A stretch of DNA of 42,888 nt from an uncultured Clostridium sp. Lineage in GTDB: Bacteria; Bacillota; Clostridia; TANB77; CAG-508. Position 1 is the stretch's first letter; every line of letters begins with the position of its first letter. The stretch spans positions 1 to 42,888 of the forward strand of contig USDF01000006.1 in NCBI GenBank assembly GCA_900553405.1. The letters run 5' to 3'. The translations under genes were made by a program, and so were the position numbers. Below the pieces are notes generated by a model. That model did no database searches and was not told the DNA's origin. It was given only the letters and a program-made list of their open reading frames with translations. Shown here one piece after another: positions 13,800 through 23,331 of the stretch.

Positions 13800-16253
13800 A
13801 TGATGTATAAATTTACAAAAAGAGCAGAAAAAGCAATTGAATATGCAAATAGAATAGCTTTAGAATTTGGACATAATTATATAGGAACAGAGCATTTGCT
13901 ATATGGCCTTTTAAAAGAAGGTTCTGGAGTTGCAAGTAAAGTCTTAGAAAACCAAGGAATTACGCCAGAGCAAATAGAAGAACAAATAGATGCTTTAGTT
14001 GGTAAAAATGAAGAAATAGGAGAAGAAGAAATTTTAGGATTTACACCAAGAACTAAAAGAGTTATAGAAACAGCATTTATAGAAGCTAAAAAGCTAGGTT
14101 CAGATTTTATAGGAACAGAACATTTACTAATTGGAATTATGCGTGAAGGAGATAGTGTAGCAGTTCGTATATTATTAAACTTAAATGTAAATCCACAAAA
14201 ATTATATAATGAAATAGTAAAAGTATTAAATGATGATGAAAGCATATTAAATGAAGAAAAAAAATCTACAAATTCAAAAGTAGGAGCAAGTTATAACCAA
14301 ACTCAAACTTTGAATCAGTATGGAACAGACTTAACTAAAAGAGCAATAGAAGGAAAATTAGATCCTGTTATTGGTAGAAAAAATGAAATAGAAAGAGTTA
14401 TACAAATACTTTCTAGAAGAATGAAGAATAATCCTTGTTTAATAGGTGAACCAGGTGTTGGTAAAACAGCGGTTGTAGAAGGGTTAGCACAAAAAATAGT
14501 AGCAGGAGATGTACCAGAAAGTTTAAAAGATAAAAGAGTAGTAACTCTTGATATTACTAGTATGGTAGCTGGTGCAAAATATAGAGGAGATTTCGAAGAT
14601 AGAATAAAAAAATGCTTAAATGAAGTAAAAAAAGCAAAAGATGTTATTTTATTTATAGACGAAATTCATACTATAGTTGGTGCAGGTTCAGCAGAAGGTG
14701 CAGTAGATGCAGCAAATATATTAAAACCATTATTAGCAAGAGGAGAAATTCAATTAATTGGTGCAACTACATTAAATGAATATAGAAAATATATTGAAAA
14801 AGATAGTGCATTAGAAAGAAGATTTAGTCCTGTAACAGTTACAGAGCCATCTTCAGAAGATACTTTAAAAATACTAGAGGGAATAAAAGACAAGTATGAA
14901 GCACATCATAATGTAAAAATTACAGAGGAAGCTATGAAAGTAGCAGTTGATTTATCTGTAAGATATATTAATGATAGATTTTTGCCAGATAAAGCAATAG
15001 ATCTTATAGATGAAGCGGCATCAAAAGTAAGAATGAGAGCATATACAGTGCCAGATAGTTTGAAAAAATTAGAAGAGGAAATTAGTGCAATAAGTAAAGA
15101 AAAAGAGGAAGCAGTTAGAAGTCAAGATTTCGAAAAAGCTGCAACTTTAAGAGATAAAGAACACGAGGCAAAAGATAAGTTAGAAAAAGAAAAACAAAAA
15201 TGGGAAAGCAAAAATAGCAAAGAAGTAATAACTTTAACAGAAGAAGATATTGCAGAAGTAATTTCTAGCTGGACTAGAATTCCAGTAAAGAAATTAACAC
15301 AAGATGAAAACGAAAAATTAAGAAATTTGGAAAAGTCATTACATGAAAGAGTAGTTGGTCAAAATGAAGCAGTAGAGGCAGTTGCAAAAGCAATAAGACG
15401 TGGTAGAGTTGGATTAAAAGATCCAAACAGACCAATAGGTTCATTCTTATTCTTAGGTCCTACAGGTGTAGGAAAAACTGAACTTTCAAAAGCATTAGCA
15501 GAAAGTTTATTTGGAAATGAAGATTCAATGATAAGAATTGATATGTCTGAATATATAGAAGGACATAGTGTTTCAAAATTAATAGGTTCACCTCCAGGAT
15601 ATGTAGGTTTTGAAGAGGGAGGACAATTAACAGAGAAAATACGTAGAAATCCATATTCTGTTATACTATTTGATGAAATAGAAAAGGCACATCCAGATGT
15701 AATGAATATGCTTTTACAAATATTAGATGATGGTAGATTAACAGATAGTAATGGTAGAACAGTTAACTTCAAAAATACAGTAATAATAATGACTTCAAAC
15801 ATAGGTGCAAGATTAATTACAGATAAGAAAACATTGGGATTTACTTCTAAAGAAGAAAACAAAGAAGATAAAAAAGAATATGAAGACATTAAAAAAGATG
15901 TTCTTGCAGAATTAAAAAAGGAATTCAAACCAGAATTTATTAATCGTATAGATGAAATTATTGTGTTCCATAAATTACAAAAAGAAGAAATGAGACAAAT
16001 AGTAGATATTATGCTAAAACAAGTAATAAAACGTATGGAAGTACAAAATATTAAAATTAAAATAGATGACGATGTAAAAGACAAGATAATTGAAAAGGGT
16101 ACAGATGCAAATTATGGAGCAAGACCACTAAAAAGGACAATACAAAACTTGTTAGAAGATAAGATTGCTGAAGCTATATTGGATGGAAAAATTTCAAAGG
16201 ATAAAGAAGTAAAAATAGGATTAAATAAAGATGGCGAGATTGAAATTAAATAA
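13800..16253 (+). CDS. clpC: ClpC AAA+ unfoldase
   Basis: 817 residues. The Clp_N double repeat (residues about 1-145) begins MMYKFTKRAEKAIEYAN, followed by AAA-1 (GEPGVGKT near 220, LFIDEIHT), a coiled middle domain with UVR motif (about 410-460, the McsB/MecA docking module), and AAA-2 (GPTGVGKTE near 555, LFDEIEKAHPD). LGFTSKE fits a ClpP-binding loop. With ClpP it degrades arginine-phosphorylated proteins. A GTG at 13791 is in frame, but GGAAGG is positioned for the ATG at 13800. Last gene of the operon, ending at the terminator 16299. Confidence 0.96.
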   Translation: MMYKFTKRAEKAIEYANRIALEFGHNYIGTEHLLYGLLKEGSGVASKVLENQGITPEQIEEQIDALVGKNEEIGEEEILGFTPRTKRVIETAFIEAKKLGSDFIGTEHLLIGIMREGDSVAVRILLNLNVNPQKLYNEIVKVLNDDESILNEEKKSTNSKVGASYNQTQTLNQYGTDLTKRAIEGKLDPVIGRKNEIERVIQILSRRMKNNPCLIGEPGVGKTAVVEGLAQKIVAGDVPESLKDKRVVTLDITSMVAGAKYRGDFEDRIKKCLNEVKKAKDVILFIDEIHTIVGAGSAEGAVDAANILKPLLARGEIQLIGATTLNEYRKYIEKDSALERRFSPVTVTEPSSEDTLKILEGIKDKYEAHHNVKITEEAMKVAVDLSVRYINDRFLPDKAIDLIDEAASKVRMRAYTVPDSLKKLEEEISAISKEKEEAVRSQDFEKAATLRDKEHEAKDKLEKEKQKWESKNSKEVITLTEEDIAEVISSWTRIPVKKLTQDENEKLRNLEKSLHERVVGQNEAVEAVAKAIRRGRVGLKDPNRPIGSFLFLGPTGVGKTELSKALAESLFGNEDSMIRIDMSEYIEGHSVSKLIGSPPGYVGFEEGGQLTEKIRRNPYSVILFDEIEKAHPDVMNMLLQILDDGRLTDSNGRTVNFKNTVIIMTSNIGARLITDKKTLGFTSKEENKEDKKEYEDIKKDVLAELKKEFKPEFINRIDEIIVFHKLQKEEMRQIVDIMLKQVIKRMEVQNIKIKIDDDVKDKIIEKGTDANYGARPLKRTIQNLLEDKIAEAILDGKISKDKEVKIGLNKDGEIEIK

Positions 16254-16298
16254 AGTATATAACTGCCTAAAGCACAACAAAAAAATCATTAATTGATA

Positions 16299-16332
16299 AA
16301 AAACGACAAATCAAATTAGATTTGTCGTTTTT
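16299..16332 (+). terminator. Terminator of the ctsR operon
   Basis: A 14-base stem AAAAACGACAAATC / GATTTGTCGTTTTT (16299-16312, 16319-16332) with loop AAATTA and T run. Confidence 0.92.
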
Positions 16333-16401
16333 TAGAATTTAAGAGTCAAATTTACAGACTACTAAGGAACTGAGGAACATTTTATAAAACAGATTTTGAG
16401 A

Positions 16402-16689
16402 TTAATTATAAAGTTTTTCTACATTGAATATAATTGGTTCAGTAAAGTAATAAAAACCATCAACTTCATAGATAAAGTCAAGTTGTTGATTTTTACAGGG
16501 AGTATAGAAGATATGTTCAGTAGTAAATATACTATACCAAGAATTATCATCCTTTTGAAATCTACTAACCCAATTAACTTTACCAATATTAACACCATTT
16601 ATCCGAAAGTAAACATTATTAATATATCCAATGTTTTCATTAATTGCTATGCTTAAAATAGTAGGAATATCTGTATAAGTTTGTTCCAT
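16402..16689 (-). CDS. Hypothetical protein, possibly beta-rich
   Basis: 95 residues rich in aromatic and beta-forming residues (YINNVYFRINGVNIGKVNWV, SIFTTEHIFYT, YEVDGFYYFTEP), no signal peptide or membrane segment. No family recognised. AGGAGG stands seven bases before the ATG, and a consensus promoter lies at 16722-16750, so it is surely expressed. It is a lone cytosolic gene between clpC and the CDF transporter, transcribed towards the clpC terminator. Confidence 0.65.
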   Translation of the reverse strand: MEQTYTDIPTILSIAINENIGYINNVYFRINGVNIGKVNWVSRFQKDDNSWYSIFTTEHIFYTPCKNQQLDFIYEVDGFYYFTEPIIFNVEKLYN

Positions 16690-16721
16690 AGTATACCTCC
16701 TATAATAATTTTATTGTTTTG

Positions 16722-16750
16722 ATTATATAGCACTAAAATTTGTTAGTCAA
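16722..16750 (-). promoter_or_regulatory. Sigma-A promoter of the 95-residue hypothetical gene
   Basis: Minus strand TTGACT (16750-16745), 17 bases, TATAAT (16727-16722). Confidence 0.85.
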
Positions 16751-16788
16751 TGTTTTTAAAGATAAATTTTTTGTTTGCAAATAATATT

Positions 16789-17646
16789 TTAAATTGGATT
16801 TACATGAACTATGGTATTATAGACTTTTTCCAAAGAATTTATATCTTTTTCTAGGTTATCAGCTAACTTGTGACTTTCAAAGGTGCTCATATTACCATCT
16901 AAACAAATTGTTAAAACGACAATATATTGGTAACCAACAGGAGCAGAAGAAATATGTTCAATTTTCTGAATTTCTTTATAATTTTTAACATAGCGCAAAA
17001 TCAAATCTTTTGTTTCCTCATCTATAGATTCATCCATTAAAACATTATAACTTTCTATAAATATTTTAAAACCTGTAATAGCAATCCAAATAGAAATTCC
17101 AGTTCCAACTATACCATCTAAAAAAGTTATTCCAACTAAAGTTGCTAAAATTGAAATAAGAGTGAAGGTTGTAACAATACAATCATTTCTGTGATCTTTG
17201 CTATTGGCTTCTAACAAAATGTTGTTATATTTTTTACAAAGTTTATTAGTGTAAATAAACAAACTAAATTTAACTAAAATAGTGATTATACAAACAACAA
17301 CTAAAAACCAAGAGAAAGTAATAGTACTTCCATATATTAAAGTTATAATTGAGTCATAAAGAAGTTTAAAAGCAACAACAATCATAGAAATACTTATGAA
17401 AAGTGAAAATATATATTCAGCTTTTCCATGACCAAAATTGTGAGAGTCGTCTTGTGGCTCACTTGATATTTTATTTCCTACCCATGTCATAATAGAGGCG
17501 AAAATATCACCAGCACTATTGGCAGCATCTGCTATCATGGCTTGAGAGTTGCAAATAAAACCAATGCTTCCTTTTATAATTAATAAAAACAAATTACCAA
17601 GTATCCCTAGCAATCCGGCCTTTTTTGTAACATTGTATCTATCCAT
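16789..17646 (-). CDS. Cation diffusion facilitator family transporter
   Basis: 285 residues, six predicted membrane helices (about residues 10-200) and a cytosolic C-terminal domain (about 205-285). CDF signatures are MIADAANSAGDIFAS (metal-site Asp residues on helix 2), HNFGHGKAEYIFSL, and DGIVGTGISIW in helix 5. CDF proteins export Zn2+, Mn2+ or Fe2+ in exchange for protons. The N-A-x2-A-G-D pattern on helix 2 does not settle the metal. AGGAG precedes the ATG; an extended -10 (TGC-TATAAT, 17677-17672) lies just upstream. A single gene; nothing nearby indicates the metal. Confidence 0.9.
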   Translation of the reverse strand: MDRYNVTKKAGLLGILGNLFLLIIKGSIGFICNSQAMIADAANSAGDIFASIMTWVGNKISSEPQDDSHNFGHGKAEYIFSLFISISMIVVAFKLLYDSIITLIYGSTITFSWFLVVVCIITILVKFSLFIYTNKLCKKYNNILLEANSKDHRNDCIVTTFTLISILATLVGITFLDGIVGTGISIWIAITGFKIFIESYNVLMDESIDEETKDLILRYVKNYKEIQKIEHISSAPVGYQYIVVLTICLDGNMSTFESHKLADNLEKDINSLEKVYNTIVHVNPI

Positions 17647-17719
17647 TTTTATCTCCTTTTATAGTATATGCATTATAGCATTTAAACAATTAAAAAAGAA
17701 TAAAAAAAGTAAAAAAATG

Positions 17720-17783
17720 AATTTTAGGAACAGACCTAAAAATCTAATTATACTTTTTTATTTTTAAGCTTGTCACTAAAATT
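17720..17783. repeat. Degenerate copy of the GGGACGGG inverted repeat
   Basis: The arms at 17720-17743 and 17760-17783 are complementary at 19 of 24 positions. The right arm matches the right arm of the repeat at 28702-28850 at 21 of 24 positions. It lies between the divergent CDF and rlmN genes and has a short 16-base centre instead of about 95 bases. Confidence 0.6.
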
Positions 17784-17799
17784 TAATTTACTCAAACTA

Positions 17800-17828
17800 T
17801 TGAAATATTATACACTTTATGGTATAAA
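17800..17828 (+). promoter_or_regulatory. Promoter of the rlmN cluster
   Basis: TTGAAA (17800-17805), 17 bases, TATAAA (17823-17828) with an extended TGG before the -10. It lies 32 bases ahead of the rlmN start chosen. Confidence 0.75.
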
Positions 17829-17859
17829 TTTATTATACGGAAATAAGGAAAAGAGAAAT

Positions 17860-18900
17860 ATGAAGAATATAAAAAATTATACTTTTGAAGAATTAAAAGA
17901 AGAACTAAAAGCATTAGGAGAAAAGCCATTTAGAGCAGAGCAAATTTTTCATTGGTTATATGTAGAAAAAGTAAAAAGCTTTGATGAAATGACAAACTTA
18001 TCAATTGAATTAAGAGAAAAGCTTAAACAAAACTATACAATGTGCAATTTTAACATTATAAAAAAATTAGAATCTGCAGATGGCACAAAAAAATATTTAT
18101 TTGATGTATTAGATGAAAATGCAATAGAAACAGTACTTATGGAATATCACCATGGAAAAACGATATGTGTTTCTTCACAAATAGGTTGCAAAATGGGATG
18201 CAAGTTTTGCGCATCAACAGGAATACCTTTTGTTAGAAGTTTAACAGCAGGAGAAATCGTTGAACAGCTAATAGCCGTAGAACAAGACACAGGTGATAGA
18301 ATATCAAATATTGTATTTATGGGAATTGGAGAGCCTTTAGACAATTATGATAATGTAATAAAAGCAATACATATTATAAATCATCCAAAAGGACTAAATA
18401 TAGGGGCAAGACATATTAGTGTTTCAACAAGTGGATTAGTTCCAAGAATATATGACTTAGCAAAAGAAAATATTCCTTGTACACTTTCTATTTCACTTCA
18501 TGCAACAAATAATGAAAAAAGAAGCAGTATGATGCCAGTAAATAATGCATATAAAATAGAAGAACTAATTCAGGCTTGTAAAGATTATATAAAAGTTACA
18601 AACAGAAGAATATCTTTCGAATATGCTTTAGCAAAAGATAACAATGATAACCTAGAAGACGCTAAAGAATTAGTAAAACTATTAAAAGGTATGCTATGCC
18701 ATGTTAATTTAATACCTATAAATAAAATAGAAAATGGAAAATATACTAAAAGTACAAATGAAAATATAATTAAATTTAGAGATTATTTAAATGACCACGG
18801 AATAGTAGCAACTATTAGAAGAGAGTTAGGCTCAGATATAGATGCTGCATGTGGACAATTAAGAAGAAAAAATTTAAACAAGATAGGAGAAAACGAATGA
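17860..18900 (+). CDS. rlmN: Dual-specificity rRNA/tRNA adenine-C2 methyltransferase
   Basis: 346 residues, a radical-SAM enzyme that methylates C2 of A2503 in 23S rRNA and A37 in some tRNAs. The cluster motif CKMGCKFC gives C110-x3-C114-x2-C117. MGIGEPLDNYDNV, SLHATNNEKRSSMMPVN and the C-terminal ELGSDIDAACGQLR (with the methyl-carrying Cys) are family features. A longer frame starting with TTG at 17770 has no ribosome binding site and overlaps the promoter, so the ATG at 17860 (AAGGA upstream) is used. The stop overlaps the start of prpC by four bases (ATGA), so the two are coupled. Confidence 0.96.
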   Translation: MKNIKNYTFEELKEELKALGEKPFRAEQIFHWLYVEKVKSFDEMTNLSIELREKLKQNYTMCNFNIIKKLESADGTKKYLFDVLDENAIETVLMEYHHGKTICVSSQIGCKMGCKFCASTGIPFVRSLTAGEIVEQLIAVEQDTGDRISNIVFMGIGEPLDNYDNVIKAIHIINHPKGLNIGARHISVSTSGLVPRIYDLAKENIPCTLSISLHATNNEKRSSMMPVNNAYKIEELIQACKDYIKVTNRRISFEYALAKDNNDNLEDAKELVKLLKGMLCHVNLIPINKIENGKYTKSTNENIIKFRDYLNDHGIVATIRRELGSDIDAACGQLRRKNLNKIGENE

Positions 18901-19622
18901 GAGCTTTTGCAAAAACTGATGTTGGAAAAGCAAGAGATATGAACCAAGATTATTATTATATATCTAATCCAGAAGATCCACTTAAAATATATATATTAGC
19001 AGATGGAATGGGTGGATATAATGGAGGAGAAATTGCTAGTAAATTAGCTACAACTATAGCTTTAAGTTATATACAAAGTAATTTTGAAAATACACCAAAA
19101 GAAAGAGAAGACATACTAAAACTAGTAAAAAGTGCAATGGAATATGCTAATATGGTAGTATATGAAAAATCAAAAGAACAAAAGGATTTAGACGGAATGG
19201 GTACTACTTTAGAAGTATGTTTAATATATAATAATAAGTTATATCTTGGACATGTAGGAGATAGCAGAATATATAGATTAAGAGGAGAATTTTTTAGAAA
19301 ATTAACTCATGATCATAGTTATGTACAAAAATTAGTTAAAGATGGAACTATTACACAAGAAGAAGCTGACCATCATCCAAAAAAGAATATGCTTATGAAG
19401 GCATTAGGATGTACAGCATTTGTAGAACCAGATGTAACAGTTAAAGGATTTATAAAAGATGACATTATACTAATATGTAGTGATGGTTTAACAAATATGG
19501 TAGAAGAACAAGAAATATATAATATTCTAAAAAAAGAAGGGACATTAGCTGCAGAAAAACTAGTAGAAAAAGCAAATGAAAATGGTGGCTATGATAATAT
19601 TACAGCTATTGTAATAAGATAA
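18897..19622 (+). CDS. prpC: PP2C-type Ser/Thr phosphatase, partner of PrkC
   Basis: 241 residues, a soluble PPM-family phosphatase. The metal-binding Asp motifs are visible: ILADGMGGYNGGE, GHVGDSRIYRLR, LICSDGLTNMVEE and GGYDNITAIVI. The N-terminus AKTDVGKARDMNQDYY matches Stp/PrpC. It dephosphorylates proteins modified by PrkC. The ATG overlaps the rlmN stop, with AGGAG ahead of it; a longer frame from 18849 lies within rlmN and is rejected. It is followed by prkC after 20 bases. Confidence 0.95.
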   Translation: MRAFAKTDVGKARDMNQDYYYISNPEDPLKIYILADGMGGYNGGEIASKLATTIALSYIQSNFENTPKEREDILKLVKSAMEYANMVVYEKSKEQKDLDGMGTTLEVCLIYNNKLYLGHVGDSRIYRLRGEFFRKLTHDHSYVQKLVKDGTITQEEADHHPKKNMLMKALGCTAFVEPDVTVKGFIKDDIILICSDGLTNMVEEQEIYNILKKEGTLAAEKLVEKANENGGYDNITAIVIR

Positions 19623-19642
19623 ACAAGGGAGAGATAAAAAAT

Positions 19643-21607
19643 ATGGATTTAATAGGAAAATATATAGGAAGCAGATATGAAATCCTAGAGAAAATTGGAA
19701 ACGGTGGAATGGCAACAGTATATAAAGCAAAATGTCATGTTTTAAATAGATTTGTTGCTGTTAAAGTCTTAAAAGAAGAATTTACAACAGATGAAGAATT
19801 TATTCGTAGATTTAATATAGAAGCACAATCAGCTGCAGGTCTTACACATCCTAATATTGTATCTGTTTATGATGTAGGACATGAAGATAACATATATTAT
19901 ATAGTAATGGAATTAATACAAGGAAAAACTTTAAAACAAATAATATCAGAAAGTGGTATACTTCCTTGGAAATGGTCTATAAATATTGCTATTCAAATAG
20001 CCTCAGCATTAGAAGCAGCACATAAAAATAACATAGTACATCGTGATATAAAACCACACAATATAATTATAACAGAAGATGGAGTTGCAAAAGTTACAGA
20101 CTTTGGTATTGCAAAAGCAGTCTCAAATTCTACTATTACAGCATTTGGAACAACAATAGGTTCTGTACATTATTTTTCGCCAGAACATGCAAGAGGAGGA
20201 TATACAGATGCAAAATCTGACCTTTATTCTTTAGGAGTTGTAATGTATGAAATGCTAACAGGTCGAGTACCATTTGATGCAGATACACCTGTTTCTATTG
20301 CATTAAAACATATGCAAGAAAAACCAGTAGAACCTATAAAATTAAATCCAAGTATTCCACTTGCTGTTAATCAAATTATAATGAAAGCAATGAGAAAAGA
20401 ACCAAGTGAACGTTATCAATCAGCTACAGAAATGCTTAAAGATTTAAATGCAGCATTAAAAAATCCAGAAGGAAACTTTGTAGAAAACGAAAAAATAGAT
20501 ATGAATCGTACTCAAGTAATGGGAACAATCACAGACGAAATGCTTGAAAATAATAAAAGCAAAGAAAATAATAAGAAAAAGAGCAAGCTAAAACAATATT
20601 TTGAAAAACATCCAAAGATGAAAATTGTAATGTTAGCAGTTATATTTATACTTGTATTTGTAGTAACAATATTTATTACAAAATTTGCAATGGATGCTGG
20701 AACAATAAAAAATGTAGAAATTCCAGAGTTAGTTGGACTAACAGAGGATGAAGTTAAAGAAAAATTAAAAGGAACTAAATTCACTTATGAAATAGCAACA
20801 GAGGAATATAATAGTGAAGTTGAAGCAGGAAAAGTAAGTGCTCAAAATCCAGCTTATAGAAAGAATTTTACAATAAAAGAAAACTCAAAAATATCTTTAA
20901 CAATTAGCAAAGGAACAGAGCTAACTACAGTTCCAAAGGTAGCAGGAATGGAATATTCAGAAGCTGAAAAAGAAATAACTGCTAAAAAATTAAAAATAGA
21001 GAAAATAGAAGAAAAAAGTGACAAAATAAAAGAAGGCTATGTTACAAGACAAGATCCGGCAGAAAATACTGAAATGAAAGCAGGAGAAATTGTAAAAGTA
21101 TATGTAAGTATAGGAAATGGCTTAGAACAAGTACCTGTAACATTTGTTGTAGGTAAAACAGAAGCAGATGCTAGAAAAGAACTAGAAGATGCAAAATTAA
21201 AAGTAGAAGTAAAATATGACGAAGATACATCAAAAACAAATGGAATAGTATTAAAACAAAGTAAAGATGTAGGTGAAGTGGTAGATGAAGGAACTACGAT
21301 AGTTCTTACAGTAAATAAAATTTCAGAAGTAAAGAAAGGTACAGTAAATGTTAATTTAAAATCAATTTTAAATTATTCAAAACCAACTTCAACAAATGAA
21401 GAAGTAACTGTTCCAAAAGTACAGGTAAAAGTTACAGTAAATGGAGATATAGTATATAATGAAGAAAAAGCAAAAGATACTACTAAAATAACAACAGAAA
21501 TTCAAGGAAAGGGAACGGTAGAAGTAAAAGTCTATGTAGATGATGTATTAAAAGGTACAAAGAATCTAGATTTGAATAGTTCAAGTCCAGTAGTTACTTT
21601 TGAATAA
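19643..21607 (+). CDS. prkC: PASTA-domain Ser/Thr protein kinase
   Basis: 654 residues. The cytosolic kinase domain (about 11-275) has GNGGMATVYKA, Lys41, HRDIKPHN and TDFGIAKA, followed by a juxtamembrane Lys/Asn-rich linker, one membrane helix (about 327-348, IVMLAVIFILVFVVTIFITK) and three extracellular PASTA repeats (about 355-560), then a C-terminal beta-like tail (to 654). PASTA domains bind muropeptides or lipid II; in spore formers PrkC signals germination and wall stress. The GSVHYFSPEHARGGY activation loop is typical. GGGAGAG precedes the ATG. Paired with prpC. Confidence 0.95.
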   Translation: MDLIGKYIGSRYEILEKIGNGGMATVYKAKCHVLNRFVAVKVLKEEFTTDEEFIRRFNIEAQSAAGLTHPNIVSVYDVGHEDNIYYIVMELIQGKTLKQIISESGILPWKWSINIAIQIASALEAAHKNNIVHRDIKPHNIIITEDGVAKVTDFGIAKAVSNSTITAFGTTIGSVHYFSPEHARGGYTDAKSDLYSLGVVMYEMLTGRVPFDADTPVSIALKHMQEKPVEPIKLNPSIPLAVNQIIMKAMRKEPSERYQSATEMLKDLNAALKNPEGNFVENEKIDMNRTQVMGTITDEMLENNKSKENNKKKSKLKQYFEKHPKMKIVMLAVIFILVFVVTIFITKFAMDAGTIKNVEIPELVGLTEDEVKEKLKGTKFTYEIATEEYNSEVEAGKVSAQNPAYRKNFTIKENSKISLTISKGTELTTVPKVAGMEYSEAEKEITAKKLKIEKIEEKSDKIKEGYVTRQDPAENTEMKAGEIVKVYVSIGNGLEQVPVTFVVGKTEADARKELEDAKLKVEVKYDEDTSKTNGIVLKQSKDVGEVVDEGTTIVLTVNKISEVKKGTVNVNLKSILNYSKPTSTNEEVTVPKVQVKVTVNGDIVYNEEKAKDTTKITTEIQGKGTVEVKVYVDDVLKGTKNLDLNSSSPVVTFE

Positions 21608-21655
21608 AAATTGCAATTTTATTGTAATTAGAAATTTTACTACGCTATAAAAAAT

Positions 21656-21738
21656 AGAGGATTGGAAAAAAAGTTTACCAGTCCTCTTAAAAAATAAAAA
21701 GGAAGTAAGGTTGGAAAATAATTTATTTCTTTTCCAAC
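21656..21738 (+). other. Two hairpins between prkC and rsgA
   Basis: AGAGGATTGG (21656-21665) pairs with CCAGTCCTCT (21678-21687; one T-G), and GTTGGAAAA (21710-21718) pairs with TTTTCCAAC (21730-21738). Neither has a T run, so they look like mRNA structures or processing sites rather than full terminators. The second ends 15 bases before rsgA and could affect its weak ribosome binding site. Confidence 0.55.
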
Positions 21739-21753
21739 TGAAAGAGATTAAAT

Positions 21754-22635
21754 ATGCCAAAAGGATTAATAATAAGTAATATTTCAAATTTATATGAAGT
21801 AAAAATTGAAGACAAAATAATAGAGTGTAAGCCAATGGGAAAAATAAAACAAACAGAACTTACTCCAGTAGTTGGAGATTATGTAGAAACTGAAACAATA
21901 GAAAACGAACCAAATAAAGGAATGATAACTAAAGTGCTAGATAGAACCATGTATTCAAAAAGACCAAAACTTGCAAATTTAACACAAATAGTATTGGTAG
22001 TTTCTTTAAAATCTCCAAAACCAGATTTATTATTGTTAGATAAACAACTAGCATATGCGGAATATTTAAAAATAACTCCAATAATATGTATAAATAAAGT
22101 GGATTTAGGAAACGAAGAAATATTAAAAAATATACATGAAGTATATGAAAAAATAGGCTACAAAGTTATAGATACAATTGCAAAAGAAGGAAAAGGAATA
22201 GAAGAATTAAGAAAAGCTTTAAAAGGCAATATTACAGCATTCTCAGGAAATTCAGGTGTAGGAAAATCAACACTAATTAATAGTTTGTTTAGTGAAACAA
22301 AAACTCTTGAAGGAGATATAAGCTTAAAAAATCAAAAAGGAAAAAACACTACAACAAGTGTAACTTTGTATGAAATAGATAATGGCTATATAGCAGATAC
22401 ACCAGGATTTTCTACTTTTACAATAGAAGAAATAGAAAGCGAAGATTTATGCTATTATTTTAAAGAATTTAAACAATATTTACCTAATTGTGAATACACA
22501 GATTGTGAACATATAAAAGAACAAAATTGTGGAATAAAAAAAGCAATAGAAGAAGGCAAAATAAGTGAGCAAAGATATGAAAGATATTGCAAAATAATGG
22601 AAGAATTAAAACAAAAGGAGGAACGTAAATGGTAG
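21754..22635 (+). CDS. rsgA: Ribosome small subunit-dependent GTPase RsgA
   Basis: 293 residues, a circularly permuted GTPase. OB fold (about 1-68), then G-domain motifs in permuted order: G4 INKVD, G5-like region, G1 FSGNSGVGKSTLINSL, G2 near TTTSV, G3 DTPGFS. The C-terminal zinc domain has CEYTDCEHIKEQNCGI (three Cys and one His). RsgA (YjeQ/CpgA) checks late 30S assembly and is a PrkC substrate in Bacillus. The ribosome binding site is weak (AAAGAG). The stop overlaps rpe by seven bases. Confidence 0.95.
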   Translation: MPKGLIISNISNLYEVKIEDKIIECKPMGKIKQTELTPVVGDYVETETIENEPNKGMITKVLDRTMYSKRPKLANLTQIVLVVSLKSPKPDLLLLDKQLAYAEYLKITPIICINKVDLGNEEILKNIHEVYEKIGYKVIDTIAKEGKGIEELRKALKGNITAFSGNSGVGKSTLINSLFSETKTLEGDISLKNQKGKNTTTSVTLYEIDNGYIADTPGFSTFTIEEIESEDLCYYFKEFKQYLPNCEYTDCEHIKEQNCGIKKAIEEGKISEQRYERYCKIMEELKQKEERKW

Positions 22636-23291
22636 AAGTAGCAACATCTCTTTTAGATATAGAAAAAGAGAAAATAATAAAAACAATATATGACTTAGAA
22701 GTAGCAGGAACAAACTACTTTCATATAGATGTTATGGATGGAAAATTTGTTGAGAACAATACAATAGAAAAAATGAGAGAATATACAGAATATATAAAAC
22801 AAGTTTCAAATACACCAATAGATGTGCATTTAATGGTAGAAGATATAGAACCTTATTTAAAAGAATATATAGATATGGGAGTACAATCTATTATATTTCA
22901 TATAGAAAGCTGTAAAAACGAAGAAGAGGCTTTAAAATGGATTTCATATCTTAAGGATAATAATATAAAGGCAGGCATAACATTAAAGCCAAAAACAAAT
23001 ATAGAAGATATATATAAATATATTCCTTATATTCATAAAATATTAGTAATGTCTGTAGAACCAGGAAAAGGTGGACAAAAATTTCTACCAGAAACAATAG
23101 AAAAAATTCAAGAACTAAATAAATTTATTTATGAAAATGGGTTTGAAGTAGATATAGAAGTAGACGGTGGAATAAATAATGAAACTGCTAAACAAGTAAT
23201 AGAAGCAGGGGCCAATATATTAGTTGCAGGGAATTACATTGCAAAATCAGAAGACTTTAAGAAAGCAATAGATAGTTTAAAACAAAAATAA
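22629..23291 (+). CDS. rpe: Ribulose-phosphate 3-epimerase
   Basis: 220 residues, a TIM barrel. ATSLLDIEKEK, YFHIDVMDGKFVENN (metal ligands His and Asp), DVHLMVED, MSVEPGKGGQKFLP and DIEVDGGIN are family signatures; the phosphate-binding end is ILVAGNYI. It interconverts ribulose-5-phosphate and xylulose-5-phosphate in the pentose phosphate pathway. AGGAGG precedes the ATG, which lies inside rsgA (seven-base overlap), so it is translated by coupling. VATSLL replaces the common SILSAD start, a modest divergence. A thiN gene, often next in this cluster, is absent. Confidence 0.93.
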   Translation: MVEVATSLLDIEKEKIIKTIYDLEVAGTNYFHIDVMDGKFVENNTIEKMREYTEYIKQVSNTPIDVHLMVEDIEPYLKEYIDMGVQSIIFHIESCKNEEEALKWISYLKDNNIKAGITLKPKTNIEDIYKYIPYIHKILVMSVEPGKGGQKFLPETIEKIQELNKFIYENGFEVDIEVDGGINNETAKQVIEAGANILVAGNYIAKSEDFKKAIDSLKQK

Positions 23292-23320
23292 AATGAGAAA
23301 TTTAATTTCTCATTTTATTT
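23286..23320. terminator. Bidirectional terminator after rpe
   Basis: A perfect 16-base stem (23286-23301 with 23305-23320), loop TTA. The rpe stop lies in its left arm; the convergent gene ends at 23332. Confidence 0.88.
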
Positions 23321-23331
23321 TTGTATGTTAA

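Noticed and set aside
15359..16084. 241-codon minus-strand frame opposite clpC
   Set aside because: It is a mirror of conserved clpC codons, has no start signals, and its Ser/Phe/Ile-rich translation is typical of antisense shadow frames.
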